A stretch of DNA of 64,000 nt from Ceratopteris richardii (taxonomy: Eukaryota; Streptophyta; Polypodiopsida; Polypodiales; Pteridaceae), in NCBI GenBank assembly GCA_020310875.1, contig CM035437.1:51340027-51404026 (forward strand). The letters are read 5' to 3'. The notes under the pieces were generated by a model. That model made no database searches. It was given only the letters and a program-made list of their open reading frames with translations, and was not told where the DNA came from. This document shows positions 24,991 through 40,328 of this stretch, piece after piece. A program made the position numbers and the translations under genes. Every line of letters begins with the position of its first letter. The first letter of the stretch is position 1.

Positions 24991-27110
24991 AGGCCACAAC
25001 CTTTGGCCATCTATATTTAGTGAGTAAGCACTTTTCTTACGTTACTTACTCTTGTCTCAAAATCTCTTTCTATCTCTCACTTATCATCTTGTTTAAATTG
25101 TGTGTATGCTCAAAGGTTTTTAGTATTGGAAGATCCTGGGACCCCAAATTCCAACAAGGAGGAGATTATCTTGATATTTAGGTCAATTTTTTATTTAGGG
25201 TTTTTTAAACCTTAATTTCAAATTTAGGGTTTGCTATACAAATGGTTCTAAATTGTTTCTATTCACTTCAATTGCATATACACACACTCTTCATACCTCT
25301 TAAGCACTTTATGCACAATTTCTTGTATCTAGAACCCTAATTTTAGCCTAGATTTAATTTTGTATTAGCATACATTCAATTTTGTATCATTACACACATT
25401 CTAGTTTGACATTCGTATTAGATAGTGTACATAAACATTCAGCTTTCTTTGACACTTTGAAAAATGTGGTATTCTCTCTCTATTCCTCATTCATGTGATT
25501 TTGAGTCTTAAGGTGTGTATGCTAAAGTTCATGTGTTGGAAGAAAACATAAACCTATGAATATTATTATTAGGGCCCACCTCACTTCCAACATCATCCTT
25601 GTTTACATTACATAGATTCCATTCAAAATCCCCCCCCCCCCCACCCACAATACCTTCACCCAAATTTTTCTCCGTGCCTTTTCTCAAACCAACCCAATTC
25701 GGAATTTGCCCCTCAAATCGACCCAATTAGGAATTGGTCCTCCCAATATCATAGTCGCCCAATTAGGAGTCCGCCCTCCCAGCATCATATTAAATTGAAC
25801 CTAATTAGATTCATTCAATATATCATAAGTTGTACCCATCATGATCTACCCAAAATCACCTTCCTCTCTTTGATTAACAAAATCACCTCCCTCTCTTCAA
25901 TCAGCCAATTTGCCTCCCTCTCTTCCATTAACAAATTTGCTCTCTACCCACCTAAGAAAAATTCAGCCCCTCTCATATGTGCATCATCCCTTTCATAAAG
26001 TTCATAGTCACATTCGTCCCCAGCCAATCACTATTGGAATTTGTCCTCAAGTTTTTCACGTAATCATTCTTAGTGACTTTGTCTCCCTTTCCCCCAAATC
26101 CATCTACATAATCAACCATAACCATCGTCCCTCATCCACATCATATATATCCTAGATCAAAAAATTTATCGGCTTGTTTCCCTCCTTTTATCGACAAAGT
26201 AATCATCTCTCCATACCCTTCATCAACATCATTAGAGGTCCTCCACAAAACCCTTCAATAATCAATTGACTCTAATTCATCCATCAACTACTAATCAATC
26301 AGCACCTTGTGATACTCTACTACCACTGCCCGAGATTTATACATAATTGTCTTAAACGGCCAAATTTGGCCCCTCGTCTTTAGATTGAATTCATCCTCCC
26401 ACTATGAGATTTGCTTCACAATTTAATTCACTATCCAACTATAATCAACCACTAAGATCATCCATACCACCATAGAAAAATTGCCCCATCCACCCCCAAA
26501 CTTTGTCTTTTGCAACCCTTCATCCTATTCATCTCCTCCCTACCCACTCGCTTGCCAATTATGCCCTTTCCCACTTAGAATTCGCTTATCATCTACCTGC
26601 CACACCAATCCTTCTTCCGTTCATAAAATTTATCCTCTTCCCAAGCATCCCCAAGAATAGTATATTTATTCGCCCGAAAATCTCTCACATCCATCTTCTC
26701 AACATTCATCCAACATGATTTTGCCAAAACATGTCCGCCCATAGCTACCCAAATTCATTTCAAATAGCAAGCATACTAGTCCATACTATCTCCATATTGA
26801 TCTATCCATCCCATCTATTCATCTAAAATCTATCCAATTCATCCTACCTTATCCACCTACCATCTATGGATCCATTATCTGCCCTATCTTTATGTCACTG
26901 CCTTCACTACCTTAGCTACCTTTTCTCATTAAATTAAAGCAATCCTATTCTATCTGTCACCACCAAAACTCCCTAGTCACATCCATGAAATCGACAATCT
27001 AATTCATCCCAACCTATCATCCAAATCTCATTATCATCTACCCTCAGTTGTCTAAATTCCTGCCACTTACTGCACAAGTGCATAGGCACTTGTTATATAC
27101 CATCCTTAAG
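24991..27110. other. AT-rich non-coding stretch with faint short repeats
   Basis: No gene is seen. From 25.66 to 25.96 kb there are decayed words such as CCCAATTAGGAATTGG and CACCTCCCTCTCTT that look like an old minisatellite. A run of 13 C lies at 25630-25642. The position directly before ORF-X at 27.1 kb would suit a retroelement leader or LTR. Confidence 0.4.
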
Positions 27111-27129
27111 CATCCTTGATCTCCTACTC

Positions 27130-29075
27130 GTCCACTCTAATGGCCTCTTCTACTCCACACTCCGATGGAAGATCCAAATTACAACAAGAGCAAGAACCTA
27201 TTCTTTTGGTCGAAGATTCAACCAACATTCATGACCATTCGTTAGCACCCAATAAAGGAAACTTATTGCTAGAGAGGAGATTTCAATCTCCTCTAAGGAT
27301 CCATCCAACTTACTACTAATGATGATAGTAATGATGCGACAGGGTTGGAATTTATACACTCAGAACCTCTCTCTTCTAGGAATGTATCCGAGGGTACATC
27401 TTCATTCACTAATACCTTGCAAGGAGACCATGGAATCTTACTACATACGCATTCCAGTATTCCAAAAACCAGGGAGATGCTCCAACACTTATTTTGAAAA
27501 ATTCAGCTCACAAATATGGGACTCTATACCTTCTCATTAGTCCCCCTTCCCACTTATCCTCATCACATGGAAGTATTAGATCTTTTTAAATCTTTCCCTA
27601 ACTTCCTAGGTGGGTTCTTGAACATGGAAATGCTATCATCTATAATGGGCACCAGTACTCCAGTCCGACGTACTAAAATACCTGCCTTCTCAAGTATTGG
27701 TGAGAATATACTTATCAAAAAGTATAAGGAATCCTTTGAGGATAAGTCAGCTGCTTTAGCCATTGCACCTTTTCTACGAGCTTTCAAATTTTATTTTATG
27801 CTTAGAAACATGAAAATTAAGCTCCCATTCAATAATTTATCAATGTGTGATGGGCTTTTATGTTTCTTGACATCAAAACCATACCCATACCATTAACTCC
27901 TCTAACATTTGATGCTAGACAAGAGAAAACGATTTGTGGCACAAACAAAATAAGGATCTAGCAAGTTTCATGTATATTCCCCATGTCTCTTTGCGTGGTT
28001 ATTAGCCCTTCTTGCACTATATCCATAGACTCAGTCTTCCTCGACTACTCACGATCACAAGGAGAAAGAACAAAAGCAGAAATATGTGCTTTGAGAACCA
28101 AGAGTGCCTACTCCCAAAAAGAAGAGAGAAAACGTGGCTAAGAAGCAGTCTTTCCCTAGTCTGGTTTCCACTTCCATCTCTCATGTTGCACATATTTCTC
28201 CTACTACACATACACATTATCCCACCTATTACAGTCTCTATTGTATATACCACCGTCACTACACCACCATCTACTATATCCATGCATACCACTACACAAC
28301 CGACTCAAGGCTCTCCACCTAACCCTGCACAACCCAGTCCTAGCTCTCCACCTAGCCTTGCACCTACACCACTCTCTCCATAACCTAACCCTCCATCTAT
28401 GCAACCCACTTTTCCCCCTGCCAGTATGGATCACCATGTACTATCCCCTCCATCTTTACCACCATATTCAGCCTTACTACCATCTGCTTTATTAGTTGCT
28501 ATATCAACTCTCCTACCAATCCCACCACATCCACATGCACCTACACCCTCTGTCACTTGTCCTTCCATATCTATAACCAATCCCACTCCTCCATATGTAC
28601 CCAACACAACACTTCCATTTTCATTATCTCCTTCCAACCTACGAGTCAACATGGAAGCTGAAACTCTTCAACATATGATGCAATTATGTTGTTAAAGGGG
28701 GAAAATAAACTAGAGTAACAATTATTAGATTTTGAGGACCAGCAAATCTATATCGCAACCATGAGCACTCTTGTGCAGACACTCGAGAGATACCACAAAG
28801 AATGTAGGGATCAAATGGCATATTTAGAGGCCGATAATAGAATATTATAGACAGGGCGGCTTACAATGACACACCAAGAGTAAGAGATCATCAAATTATA
28901 CGAGGCTAATGAAGATTTATAGAAACAAGTGGCATTTTACAAAAATAAGTATGAAAGAGAAAAAGCATTGCATCACATGGTAGGGGACCTCTTCTTAGCT
29001 AAAGAATCCTCTCCCGATCCAAGAGTTAGGATCCTCCATCCAATAGTAAGCATATTTCCTCCATTATAGTTCAGT
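27130..29075 (+). pseudogene. ORF-X copy 1: decayed unidentified coding region
   Basis: An unidentified protein-like region, broken in several places. It starts with an acidic, Ser-rich segment (around 27138). A conserved block follows (about 27420-27880) with THSSIP, LDLFKSFPNF and a LRNMKIKLPFNNLS motif. Next come a proline/threonine-rich linker (28.2-28.65 kb) and a charged, coiled-coil-like tail (28.75-29.03 kb, for example LERYHKECRDQMAYLEADN). The conserved block aligns with 57.45-57.97 kb in the same order of motifs. The architecture (acidic N-terminus, helical core, P-rich linker, coiled coil) would suit a structural ORF of a mobile element, but no RT, integrase or transposase is attached here. 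The family is unknown. Confidence 0.5.
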
Positions 29076-29999
29076 CTCATGCTTAAATTCATACTCATAT
29101 GTTGAGCTAGTCAAAGTGGTGACTTTGCAAGGGATGCACAAGTGGTGCACAAATGCAAAAGTGGTGCACACGTGGTGCACAAGTGGCCAAGAACATGGGT
29201 GCACAAGTAGTCCACAAATAGGTTCTTCACAATGGTTTTGCAAGAAAAGTTGAATGCAGGTTGCAAAATGGTGTTTTTGAAGCGTTTTCGAGGCTCTTCA
29301 AGTGTTTTGGAAGGTTCAGGTAAACCTTCACTTATGCACACATTTTGAGAAAATGAAGGTCAAAAGTGGAAAAGGGATGAATTGAAGTCGTATGCAAGAG
29401 TTTATGTCTGGCCCGCATTCAAAAATTTTGTTTCTCATAAAGTCACTATAGGGCGAAATAGGCAATCATTGACCTTTCACAAAAAGAGGTTCTTGGGACA
29501 TCAAAGTGAGCACCAAGACATACTAGTAGTTGAAGTGTCGTACGTGAATCGACACACCATAAAGGAGTATTTGTGAGAGACAATAAGGAGATCATGAGGA
29601 GTCAGTAAAGCAAGAGGACTAGCAATTCTTGGACCAGGGAGTTACACTAAGGAGCAAGAGAGAGAGAGGGAGAGAGAGAGAGAGAGAGAGAGAGAAAGAT
29701 CAAGGCACTTGCACAGTACATGCATAGAGAAGCAAGGTGTGCAAGGAAAGTGACAAAGTGTGTAGACATTGCACGGAGGGAAACTTAGAGAGCAACTAAG
29801 GTGGAACAAAAGACCATCATGCACGTGTTGCACGTCGACAGAGAGCCAACCTTCTTTCAACCTTATTGAAAGCTTGAGTGCAAGGTGTGCACAAGGGCAA
29901 GCTACTCGACAAGGTGGAGGATCGACACAGAGGAGGTTGACTTCACTAGTCGTTGCCGTATTTCTATACACTTTTGTATGTGCTCTTGGGCTTAAGTGA
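29076..29999 (+). other. Leader-like stretch with GTGGTGCACAA repeats and a GA tract
   Basis: No gene is seen. Repeats of GTGGTGCACAAG-like words lie at 29131-29225, and a GA microsatellite at about 29660-29697. It precedes the gag fossil that begins near 30.0 kb and probably holds that element's LTR or leader, but no clear PBS or LTR edge was found. Confidence 0.4.
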
Positions 30000-32910
30000 T
30001 AGGCAGCTTAACCATAGGAGAAGAAATATTACCAAGTGAAGAAGAAGTGCAAAGGTGTCAATATTATTGAAGAGGTAATTTTTCTTTTTCTTGGAATTCA
30101 TCTTAGTCTAAGGAATAGGATGCACAGCTCATGACCGCAACCCAATCACAAACCTTAGGAGTGCATATTAAAACAACAAGAAGGAAAGTCATTCGTAGGT
30201 CTGTCAATCCTCTTTCATCCACATCATCAATAAGAAATATGGCTACTCAAGTAGAGCTAGAAACTCTACTTTCACAATTGAATATCAAATTTTCCTCTTT
30301 TAGAGGACTAGCTCATGAAGTCCCTGACGAGCACGTTAGAATATTTTTAGCCCTATGTAAAACAAGGGGGTTAATAGAAAGAGAAGATGCATTTCTAATA
30401 CTATTCCCAGCAACATTGGAGGATCTAGCAGACAAATGGTTTAGTCAATTTCTAGAAAACCATTTTACTACTTGGGACTTAATGAAGGAAGCCTTCAAGG
30501 CACACTTCCAACAAGGAAATATGGCAGAAAACATCACTAAAGAACTAGAGACCCTACGACTAGATATAGTAATATTTATTGAGTTTGTTATCAGGGTGAA
30601 AGCACTTATGGCTAAATTACTAGACCCTCTCCATGATTTTTTTTTATCAAGAAGTGGATGGCTAAACCATTTCCAATATCCACACAGTGTAAGATTAAGG
30701 AGTTAGTGCTCTTCGCGTAGCAACAATCGAAGAATTTATTTCTACGCCAACAAGGTTAGACCAAATCAGACATCAATATGGAACTAGCTCTTCTACTCTA
30801 CAATACTCTATGGAACCTGAAGACCTAGAAAAATAGTTGAGGAAAGGTCTTGAGAGCTTAAAAAGAAACAAGCCCCACAAAGAAGAAGAAAGTGCAGTAA
30901 CTCAAATAAGGCACGAGATCAATGCATTAAAGTTGCAAAGAAAGAGGAGGCCCAAGCAGATGAAGTGGCACAACTTCGATAGGAGCTACAAGAACTTCAT
31001 GGAGGTGGCATCAAGAATGGACTATGGTGCACAACATGTAGCAAACAAGACCATTTGATACGTGAATTCTGTCTCTTAAGTATGACTTGCTAATTATGCA
31101 GGAAAACTAGCCATGAAGCCCATGAGTGCCACTCAAAAGGAATTCTTGCACAAGCATACTAGAGACAAGGAGTCCAACCACCAACAAATGTAATGGATGC
31201 TCAACCAATTCAAGGTAACACCTATAATCCAGGTCCTCATGGTAATTTTGGAAATGGTCCCAAAAGGCCAATCATTTGCTTTAGGTGTGGAGAATGTGGA
31301 CATTATCAAAGAAAATATCTTCTACTAATGAATTTCTCCTCCTTGTAGACATTTCCTAGAAGCTAGAGATCACTACACAATTCTTTGCCCAAAGAACGAA
31401 TCATCCACATCAGGGCCTCATATTCAGATGCTTTATGTGAGTAAGGAAGGAGTTGCACAAGAAAAGATTATGCCATCACCATCTGCTAGAGTAATATATT
31501 TAGAAGAAATTGAATCTTTTGTTATGTAGACAAGAAGTAAAGAAAAAGACCCTCAAGAAGAAATGTGAATAGACTCAAGGATGAATCGATTAAACAAGGA
31601 AAAGGGGACACTTGAGGATATACCTACTCCAAGTGAAGAGACACAATAAAAAGAAGAGCTAACAAGCACAAATGAAGCCATCAGACATGCATTCAACAGG
31701 GCTGGAAAGGAGTTTCAACAATCACACATAGCTCATGATCCTATGGAATCTCAAGATTCAAAGTTACTTAAATCCATTAAAAAATAGGTTAGTATTTTTT
31801 ACCTATTAAAAATGTATGCAAAGTTTAGATCAGAAGTTCTACAAATCATTGATGAATCCTCCAGATCCAGTCTAGTTGCAAAGGCTAATGCTATTGGTAA
31901 GGGTAAAGTTATAAGGAAAGCCTCCCTTGTAGATTATACGAGCCCACAACTTACTTTCACTGTTAAAGGACAACTTCTATAATGAGTTATGGCAGCCCAA
32001 GCATTAACTTAATGTCGGGTAAACATACTATGAAAAAGCTTGGAATCTAACCTTCAAGACCAGCCAACTTCACTGTGACATTAACTAACCAAAGTACAGT
32101 AAGACTTATGGGAGTGGTCCCTGGAGTTCCAATTGAGGTACAATTTAACATCTTTACTTTGGACTTTGTTGTATTGAGACTACTACAAGTAGATGGAAGT
32201 TTTCCCTATTGATTGGGAGACCCTAGCTAAGGCATGCCACTATGTTGCATGATTGGGGCAAGGATACTATGTGGGTAAAACAAGAGGAAAGACATATGAA
32301 ACATGTATTTTTATAAGGACCAAACAACCAGGGACATACCAGCATGATGTAGACAATTGGCATTTGTAAGGAAAAATATATGATGGATAACCCAGATTTG
32401 GATTTATATCAAGAAGAGGACCTTTTGGCCTGGATGCAAGCAAAAAACACATCTTCTTGCTATGAAATTTTACCAAACAACTCAAGCACGAAGGAAGTTC
32501 ATAAAGACAATAAGAAGACCATACTAGTGGCCACCTATTATGGATAATGGTATGGATAACATCTTTTATGATCATTTTTATGGCAATAAGTGCAGTTCGT
32601 TACAAGGATGTGGAAGGAGTACATGCATGTTTTAAGCAACCCAGGATTCCATAAATTCATGGAGCTAAGCCAATCATGCTACGGATTAAATCCAAATTAT
32701 TCCAAAATTATCTACATAGAGACCCAAAGGATAGAGGATGCTACAATTAACGTTCAAGTGGAGCATTTGGAGTGGCTCTCTCCTAGGGTCATTGTGCCCA
32801 AAAAGAAGACAACCAAAAGAAGGTGCAGTGCAGTTAGAGACTTTAGATGGCGAGGCATTGCCACTAGTAAGCATCTACAGGATCAAGGCCTAACATTAAC
32901 AAAATTCTAA
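30000..32910 (+). mobile_element. Fossil gag-protease element without RT (same lineage as 48515-55553)
   Basis: The capsid-type gag (about 30240-30700; LNIKFSSFRGL, FTTWDLMKEAF) is clearly related to the gags at 53.7 and 60.7 kb. Zinc-knuckle traces follow (about 31.03-31.3 kb, CFRCGECGHY). Protease-region traces come next (about 32.0-32.28 kb), then an acidic segment matching the young element (EEDLLAWM), and an integrase-tail-like end (LDGEALPLVSIYRIK, about 32.84-32.9 kb). Only about 450 bp separates protease from tail, so there is no room for RT, RNase H and integrase core. It is heavily broken and old. Confidence 0.75.
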
Positions 32911-33239
32911 CTTTCAAAATCACCTAGAACTTGCAAAATCTGTCCAAGTTATACATAATTCTTCTCACACCATTTTCTTTGCTTATTCTTCTTAGTTTCA
33001 TCACTTTTCATGCTTCTTCTTTAAGTTTTTTCATGTATTTTGGAGTTCATTTTATTGCCCAATTCATGAGAATCCTATTGGATAGTCTTAGCAATTTTTT
33101 AGAATTTTTTGAGGATTTTTTTTGGGAATTATTTCTCTTTTTTAGTGCTCTTTTTCTTGTTGAAATAGAAGAAAAAAGAAAAGAGGCTATCAATGGTTTT
33201 GAGTGTGGCAAGCTATCTAAGAGTTGTGGAAATTTTTTG

Positions 33240-33610
33240 AGACTTTCTTTTGATTTTTTTGGATTTTGTTTGGAATTCTTTTGCAATTTATTTGCATTTT
33301 CTTTGTATTTTTTGGCATTTTTCTCCCCCCCCAAAAAAATGGCCCTTCTTTATTGATTATTAATTTAAACAAATACAAAAAAGTTCTTTCCCTACTCTCT
33401 CTCTCTCCTCCTTCTCTCTCTACTTCTCTCTCTATTTCTCTCACTCTCTCTCTATTTTTTGCAGATTTCTTTTGCTTTTTTTGGATTTTGTTTGGGATTC
33501 TTTTGCACTTTATTTGCATTTTCTTCATATTTTTTTGGCATTTTTCTCTCCAAAAAAAAAAAAAAACAGCCCTTCTTACTTCTTTAATTTAAACAAATAC
33601 AAAAAGAGGT
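33240..33610. repeat. Imperfect tandem duplication, about 150-160 bp per copy
   Basis: 33240-33400 and 33462-33610 share the order of words TTTTTTGGATTTTGTTTGG, ATTCTTTTGCA, TTTATTTGCATTTTC, GGCATTTTTCTC, an A-run, and TTTAAACAAATACAAAAA. The copies are separated by CT-rich sequence. Confidence 0.8.
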
Positions 33611-33717
33611 TATCTCTCTATCTCTCTCTTCCTTCTCTCTCTACTTCTCTCACTATCTATCTCTCTCTTCCTTCCCTCTCCCTCTCCCTCTCCCTCCCCC
33701 TCCCTCCCTCCCTCCCT

Positions 33718-33968
<251 letters not shown>

Positions 33969-33986
33969 CCTTTCCACCACCCCCCC

Positions 33987-34016
33987 AGACCATAGGATAA
34001 TTTTATCCTATGGTCT
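33987..34016. repeat. 14-bp perfect hairpin beside the CT tract
   Basis: AGACCATAGGATAA, then TT, then its exact reverse complement. It could form a stem-loop at the edge of the CT repeat. Confidence 0.85.
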
Positions 34017-34049
34017 AGCCTTCCCTAATATTCTTTTGTAATTTTTACT

Positions 34050-34057
34050 TATAAATA
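34050..34057 (+). promoter_or_regulatory. TATA box in the LTR-like region
   Basis: TATAAATA on the plus strand, about 380 bp before the PBS-like site. This is a plausible LTR promoter position. Confidence 0.4.
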
Positions 34058-34437
34058 GTTTTGTCTCTAGACTACACCTCAAGTTGCCATTTTTTCCAAA
34101 TTTGGGATCAATCTCATGTTTATCGCATCCCTCGACTCATTATGCATTATTTTCACCAAAATCAATATCTTTTTTCTTCTTTTGATCAAAACCCATATGT
34201 TTTGTACAAATTTCATATGTGAATTTTATCTCGCACATGTTCCACATGGTCCTTTTTATCTTTAATTTTTCCCATGTTTCACACTTCATATATGAACCAC
34301 ATGTCACTTCTCATTTTTTTGCATTTTTTACATATCAACAGTCCGAACTCATTCTCCTTGCCCATCTCTTTATACCTAGACCCAGCCCTCACCCTCCCCC
34401 CTCCGTGTCCTATCCTCATTGGCCCCTAGTGCTCCCC

Positions 34438-34453
34438 TGACACCTGGTGGGAC
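34438..34453 (+). other. PBS-like site
   Basis: TGACACCTGGTGGGAC resembles the PBS of the young element (TGGCACACCCGGTGGGA on its coding strand). It lies directly upstream of the leader and gag fossil. Confidence 0.4.
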
Positions 34454-35465
34454 AAGGCGGCTTGAGCATAGGAGAACCAATATTGCAAAGTGAAGAAGAC
34501 ATGCAAAGGTGTTGACAGCATTGAAGAGGTAATTTTCTTTTCCTTGGAATTCATCTTAGTTTAAGGAATAGGATATGCAGCTTATGACCACAACCCGATC
34601 ACAAACCTTAGGAGTGCATTTTAAAAAAAAAACGGAAGCAGAGCCGTTTGTAAGTCCACTAGCCCTCTTTCACCTATATCATCAATAAGAAATATGGCCA
34701 CTCAAGTAGACCTAGAAACTCTACTTTCACATCACAACTGAATATCAAATTTCCCTCTTTTAGAGGACTAGTTCATGAAGACCCTAATGAGCATGTCAAA
34801 AGATTTTTAGCCCTATGTAAAACAAGGGGGTTAATAGAAAGAGAAGATGCATTTCTAATCCTATTCCCAATAACATTGGAGGGTCTATCAAACAAATAAT
34901 TTAGTCAATTTCCAGACAACCATTTTACTACTCGGGACTTGATGAAGGAAGCCTACAAGACCCAGTTCCAACAAGGAAATACAGCAAAAAACATCATTGA
35001 AAAACTAGAGATCCTATGACTAGGTATAGGGAGACATTTCTTGAATTTGTTACGAGGGTGAAAGCACTTATGGCTAAATTACAAGAGCCTCCCCATGATT
35101 TCTTTTGTCAAGAGATGGTTGGCTAAACCACTTTCAATATCCACATAGTGCAAGATTAAGGAGTTAGTGCTTCCCATAGCAACAATTGAAGAATTCATTT
35201 CTACAACAAGGTTAGAGTAAATTAGACATCAATATGGAACTAGCTCTTATAGTCTACCATATCCTATGGAACCTGAAGATCCATTAACACAATTGAGGAG
35301 AGAGCTTAACGTAGTTGAGGAGAGAGCTTGAGAGCTTAAAAAGAAACAAGCCCCACAAAGAAGAAGAAAGTGCAATAACTCAACTAAGGAGTGAGATTGA
35401 AGCATTAAAGCTACAAAAGGAAGAGACGGCCTAATCAGAAGAACTGGCACAACTTGGACAGGAGG
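34454..35465 (+). mobile_element. Second, partial gag fossil (copy of 30.0-31.0 kb)
   Basis: It runs parallel to 30.0-31.0 kb at the DNA level, from a shared leader segment (AGCATAGGAGAA) through gag to the acidic region, and loses similarity at about 35465. The gag motifs (LIEREDAFLILFP-type) are recognisable. It is heavily broken. Confidence 0.78.
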
Positions 35466-36850
35466 TACTAGACAAACCTATTGTATTCTTTATTATTAAT
35501 CAAGACACAGAGGCTTCCAGTGTAATTGTTTGTCTTCTTCTTCTCCATTCTTCTCCTACAAACAGTCAAGCACATTTCAACTAAAGAATCCCCCAACGTC
35601 ATAGCTTATTGATAGTGTTTTCATCATTGCACTGTAATATAGGCTTTGGCTTTTCATTACTTATTTGTATCCATGGCATGCCATTTTCTAGCTCATTTTA
35701 TATATGTATTTCCATTTATTTCCTTTTCCATTCTTCTTGTAAATTTACTTTATTTCTTTTTATTTCAGCAAAAAAAAAGAGGTAGCAACATTACACAAGG
35801 CACTCTCCAAGACGGAGAGTGAAGTAGCGGCGAGCAACCTATATACCGTAGAATAGGGGTCCTACAAAAAAAAAATGCTACAGCTATGTATTCTAGTATT
35901 CTTTGTCTAATTCCAATCTAATTCTTGAGGAGAGACCAATTTTCTCATAATCGGTCTAATCCAGAAAGGAGACCAATTTCTCGAGAATTAGTGTCACTGG
36001 TGTAAGTCGAGACAGAAGAGACCAATTTTACCCAAATTGGTCTCATGGACTAATTTTCACAGAATTAATAATATAGTCTAAATTTCCAAATTGGTCTAAA
36101 AGACCAATTTTCCAAATTCTTCCAAAACACAATTCGTCCAAGACAAAAATCACGACGACTTGTGAAGACTAAATTCTTCAAAGCAGTAGCAAGACATGTC
36201 TTTATTGGTCCACTACAAGCAAGGAGCCACCAAGAGCGAGAATATGACCTAGCTGAGCAAAAGGAGAGAAAGAGAAAGTGAATATTGGAATACCTGACTT
36301 GACTGAATACCAGAAAAGTGCAAGTCAAAGAATAATAGAGGTAATAGAGTAGTGCAATAACCACCTGGCAAAGGTGGCTTAAATAAAGAGAAGAATTGAA
36401 GTAACGAACAGCATCTTATCTTGTCACAACAGATAGAGAAGGAGCACATAGAAGAGTGAGGATATTTGAGTGAAGTGCTTCACTACTCTCAAGTTTCAGG
36501 AGCTAAGCTCCAAGGGTTAGATGAGAGAATCTAGTCTTGTCATAGAGGGTGGACAAGCAGAGTGACTCTAGAATGCCAGAGTGCTCCATCAAGAGGCTTG
36601 TGTGCTTCAGCAGTACTTTGGAGGTTGGATTGTGTGCTTCGACACTGCATTGGAGGTTGTTAGTTTGCATCTTCAAGAGCTTCCCTTAGCATCCATTGCT
36701 CCCTTCCATTGTCATTGTAACACCTATCTTGTATACTTCCCATGCCCGATGTTAATATCGTAATGCTTTTATGACTCTTAATTTTGACTCTTATTATGAA
36801 GATTCTTGTCTCACTCTATAATATCTTTGTGGTTTTGTGCAAAGCATACA
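35466..36850. other. Non-coding stretch holding the filler donor locus
   Basis: No gene is seen. 35838-36087 is identical by eye to the array fillers. Its ACCAATTT/TTGGTCT pattern continues naturally to about 36115 outside the matched part, so this is the donor side. 36585-36660 contains an imperfect tandem pair of about 33-36 bp (TTGTGTGCTTC...TTGGAGGTT). The stretch may be LTR debris. Confidence 0.5.
35838..36087. repeat. Donor copy of the 250-bp array filler
   Basis: Exact match by eye to 6703-6952 and 14324-14573, same orientation. Flanking sequence differs on both sides, apart from the short junction microhomologies. Confidence 0.92.
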
Positions 36851-36859
36851 CATAGTGCA

Positions 36860-37260
36860 TACAGCACTAAGACAAAAAACCCACCTCGAGCACAAGAGAA
36901 CAAGAATTTCCTCTACACCATGGCTTCATGATTCTCTTCCATACTCTTCTGTTGGTCTTCATCTTGAAGTGACACGAATTGCAACTCTTCAAATCATATT
37001 TCTCTCTTGTAGAGAGAGAAAAAGTAGCAAAAGAATGATACGTAGATAGAAGTGAATCTATGAGAGTATTCACCGTCTCTTCATCACATATGTTGACTCC
37101 AACATTAAGAAGTTGACCACATAAGTCAACTTTCAAAATATATGATGAAACTGACTCATCAACTTTCATCATTGTGCAAATGCAAAATGTCAATATACAA
37201 TGTGTGTAATGATACAAAACTGAATGTAGGGTGAATCTGAAGGGTTCTAGATACAAAATC
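36860..37260 (-). mobile_element. Copia-type gag fragment
   Basis: The minus-strand translation has the UBN2-like copia gag pattern: VDESVSSYILKVDLCGQL, then ICDEETVNTLIDSL and STYHSFATF. No protease, integrase or RT is attached. It is a fossil scrap. Confidence 0.55.
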
Positions 37261-39320
<2,060 letters not shown>

Positions 39321-39523
39321 CACACACCCACATTGGATGAGGGAAAAACGGATGAGAAGAAAGACAAATTTCAGCTCTATATTCCAATGATGTGTCCAAA
39401 TGCATAAGTTTCAAAATTCAGTACTGGCATCCTTTGAATTCAGAAATGATCAAGCTTGAGCAGCTAAAATATTGATCATATGGCTTGAATTCAAGTATGG
39501 TAGCGAAATTAATAAATATGTGA

Positions 39524-39679
39524 TGCATAGTGTGGTGGTAATCACCTTGTCTCCTGAGCTGACAGTTTAGAGTTCAAGACCCACAGACCAGTCCAATGTA
39601 ACGAAGGGGTTCCCCAGGGTGCATGTGTTGTTCTCTACTTTATTTTCAAGCATAATAGAGTAGGTCAACAACCAAACCT

Positions 39680-39716
<37 letters not shown>
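39524..39716 (+). mobile_element. tRNA-derived SINE-like element
   Basis: A box-A-like sequence (TAGTGTGGTGGTAATCACC, 39528-39546) and a box-B-like sequence (AGTTCAAGACCC, 39571-39582) are at tRNA-like spacing. About 90 bp of non-tRNA body and a TA-repeat tail (39681-39716) follow. No target duplication was identified. Confidence 0.5.
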
Positions 39717-40058
<342 letters not shown>

Positions 40059-40254
40059 GGTCTTCACCTGTATACAATGGAATAGACTGCTCGTAAAAAG
40101 TGGCACATAAAATAAAAAGGGACAACGAGAATGCAGGTGATTATGCAAACTGATGCAACTGTTCAGAAAACACAAAGGGAAAAAAATCCCTCATAGAGTC
40201 ATGTGGTACTGTGAAGCAAAGGAAAAAAAGGATAAAGCCAAAAAAAAGGGGCGT

Positions 40255-40328
40255 TGGGGGTGGGTGGGAGGGGGAAGAGGGGTTTTTTTCTTTTTTTTTT
40301 TGTGTGTGTGTGTGTGTGTGTGTTGTGT

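Noticed and set aside
25190-25230. Telomere-like TTTAGGG words
   Set aside because: Only isolated occurrences, not a tandem array.
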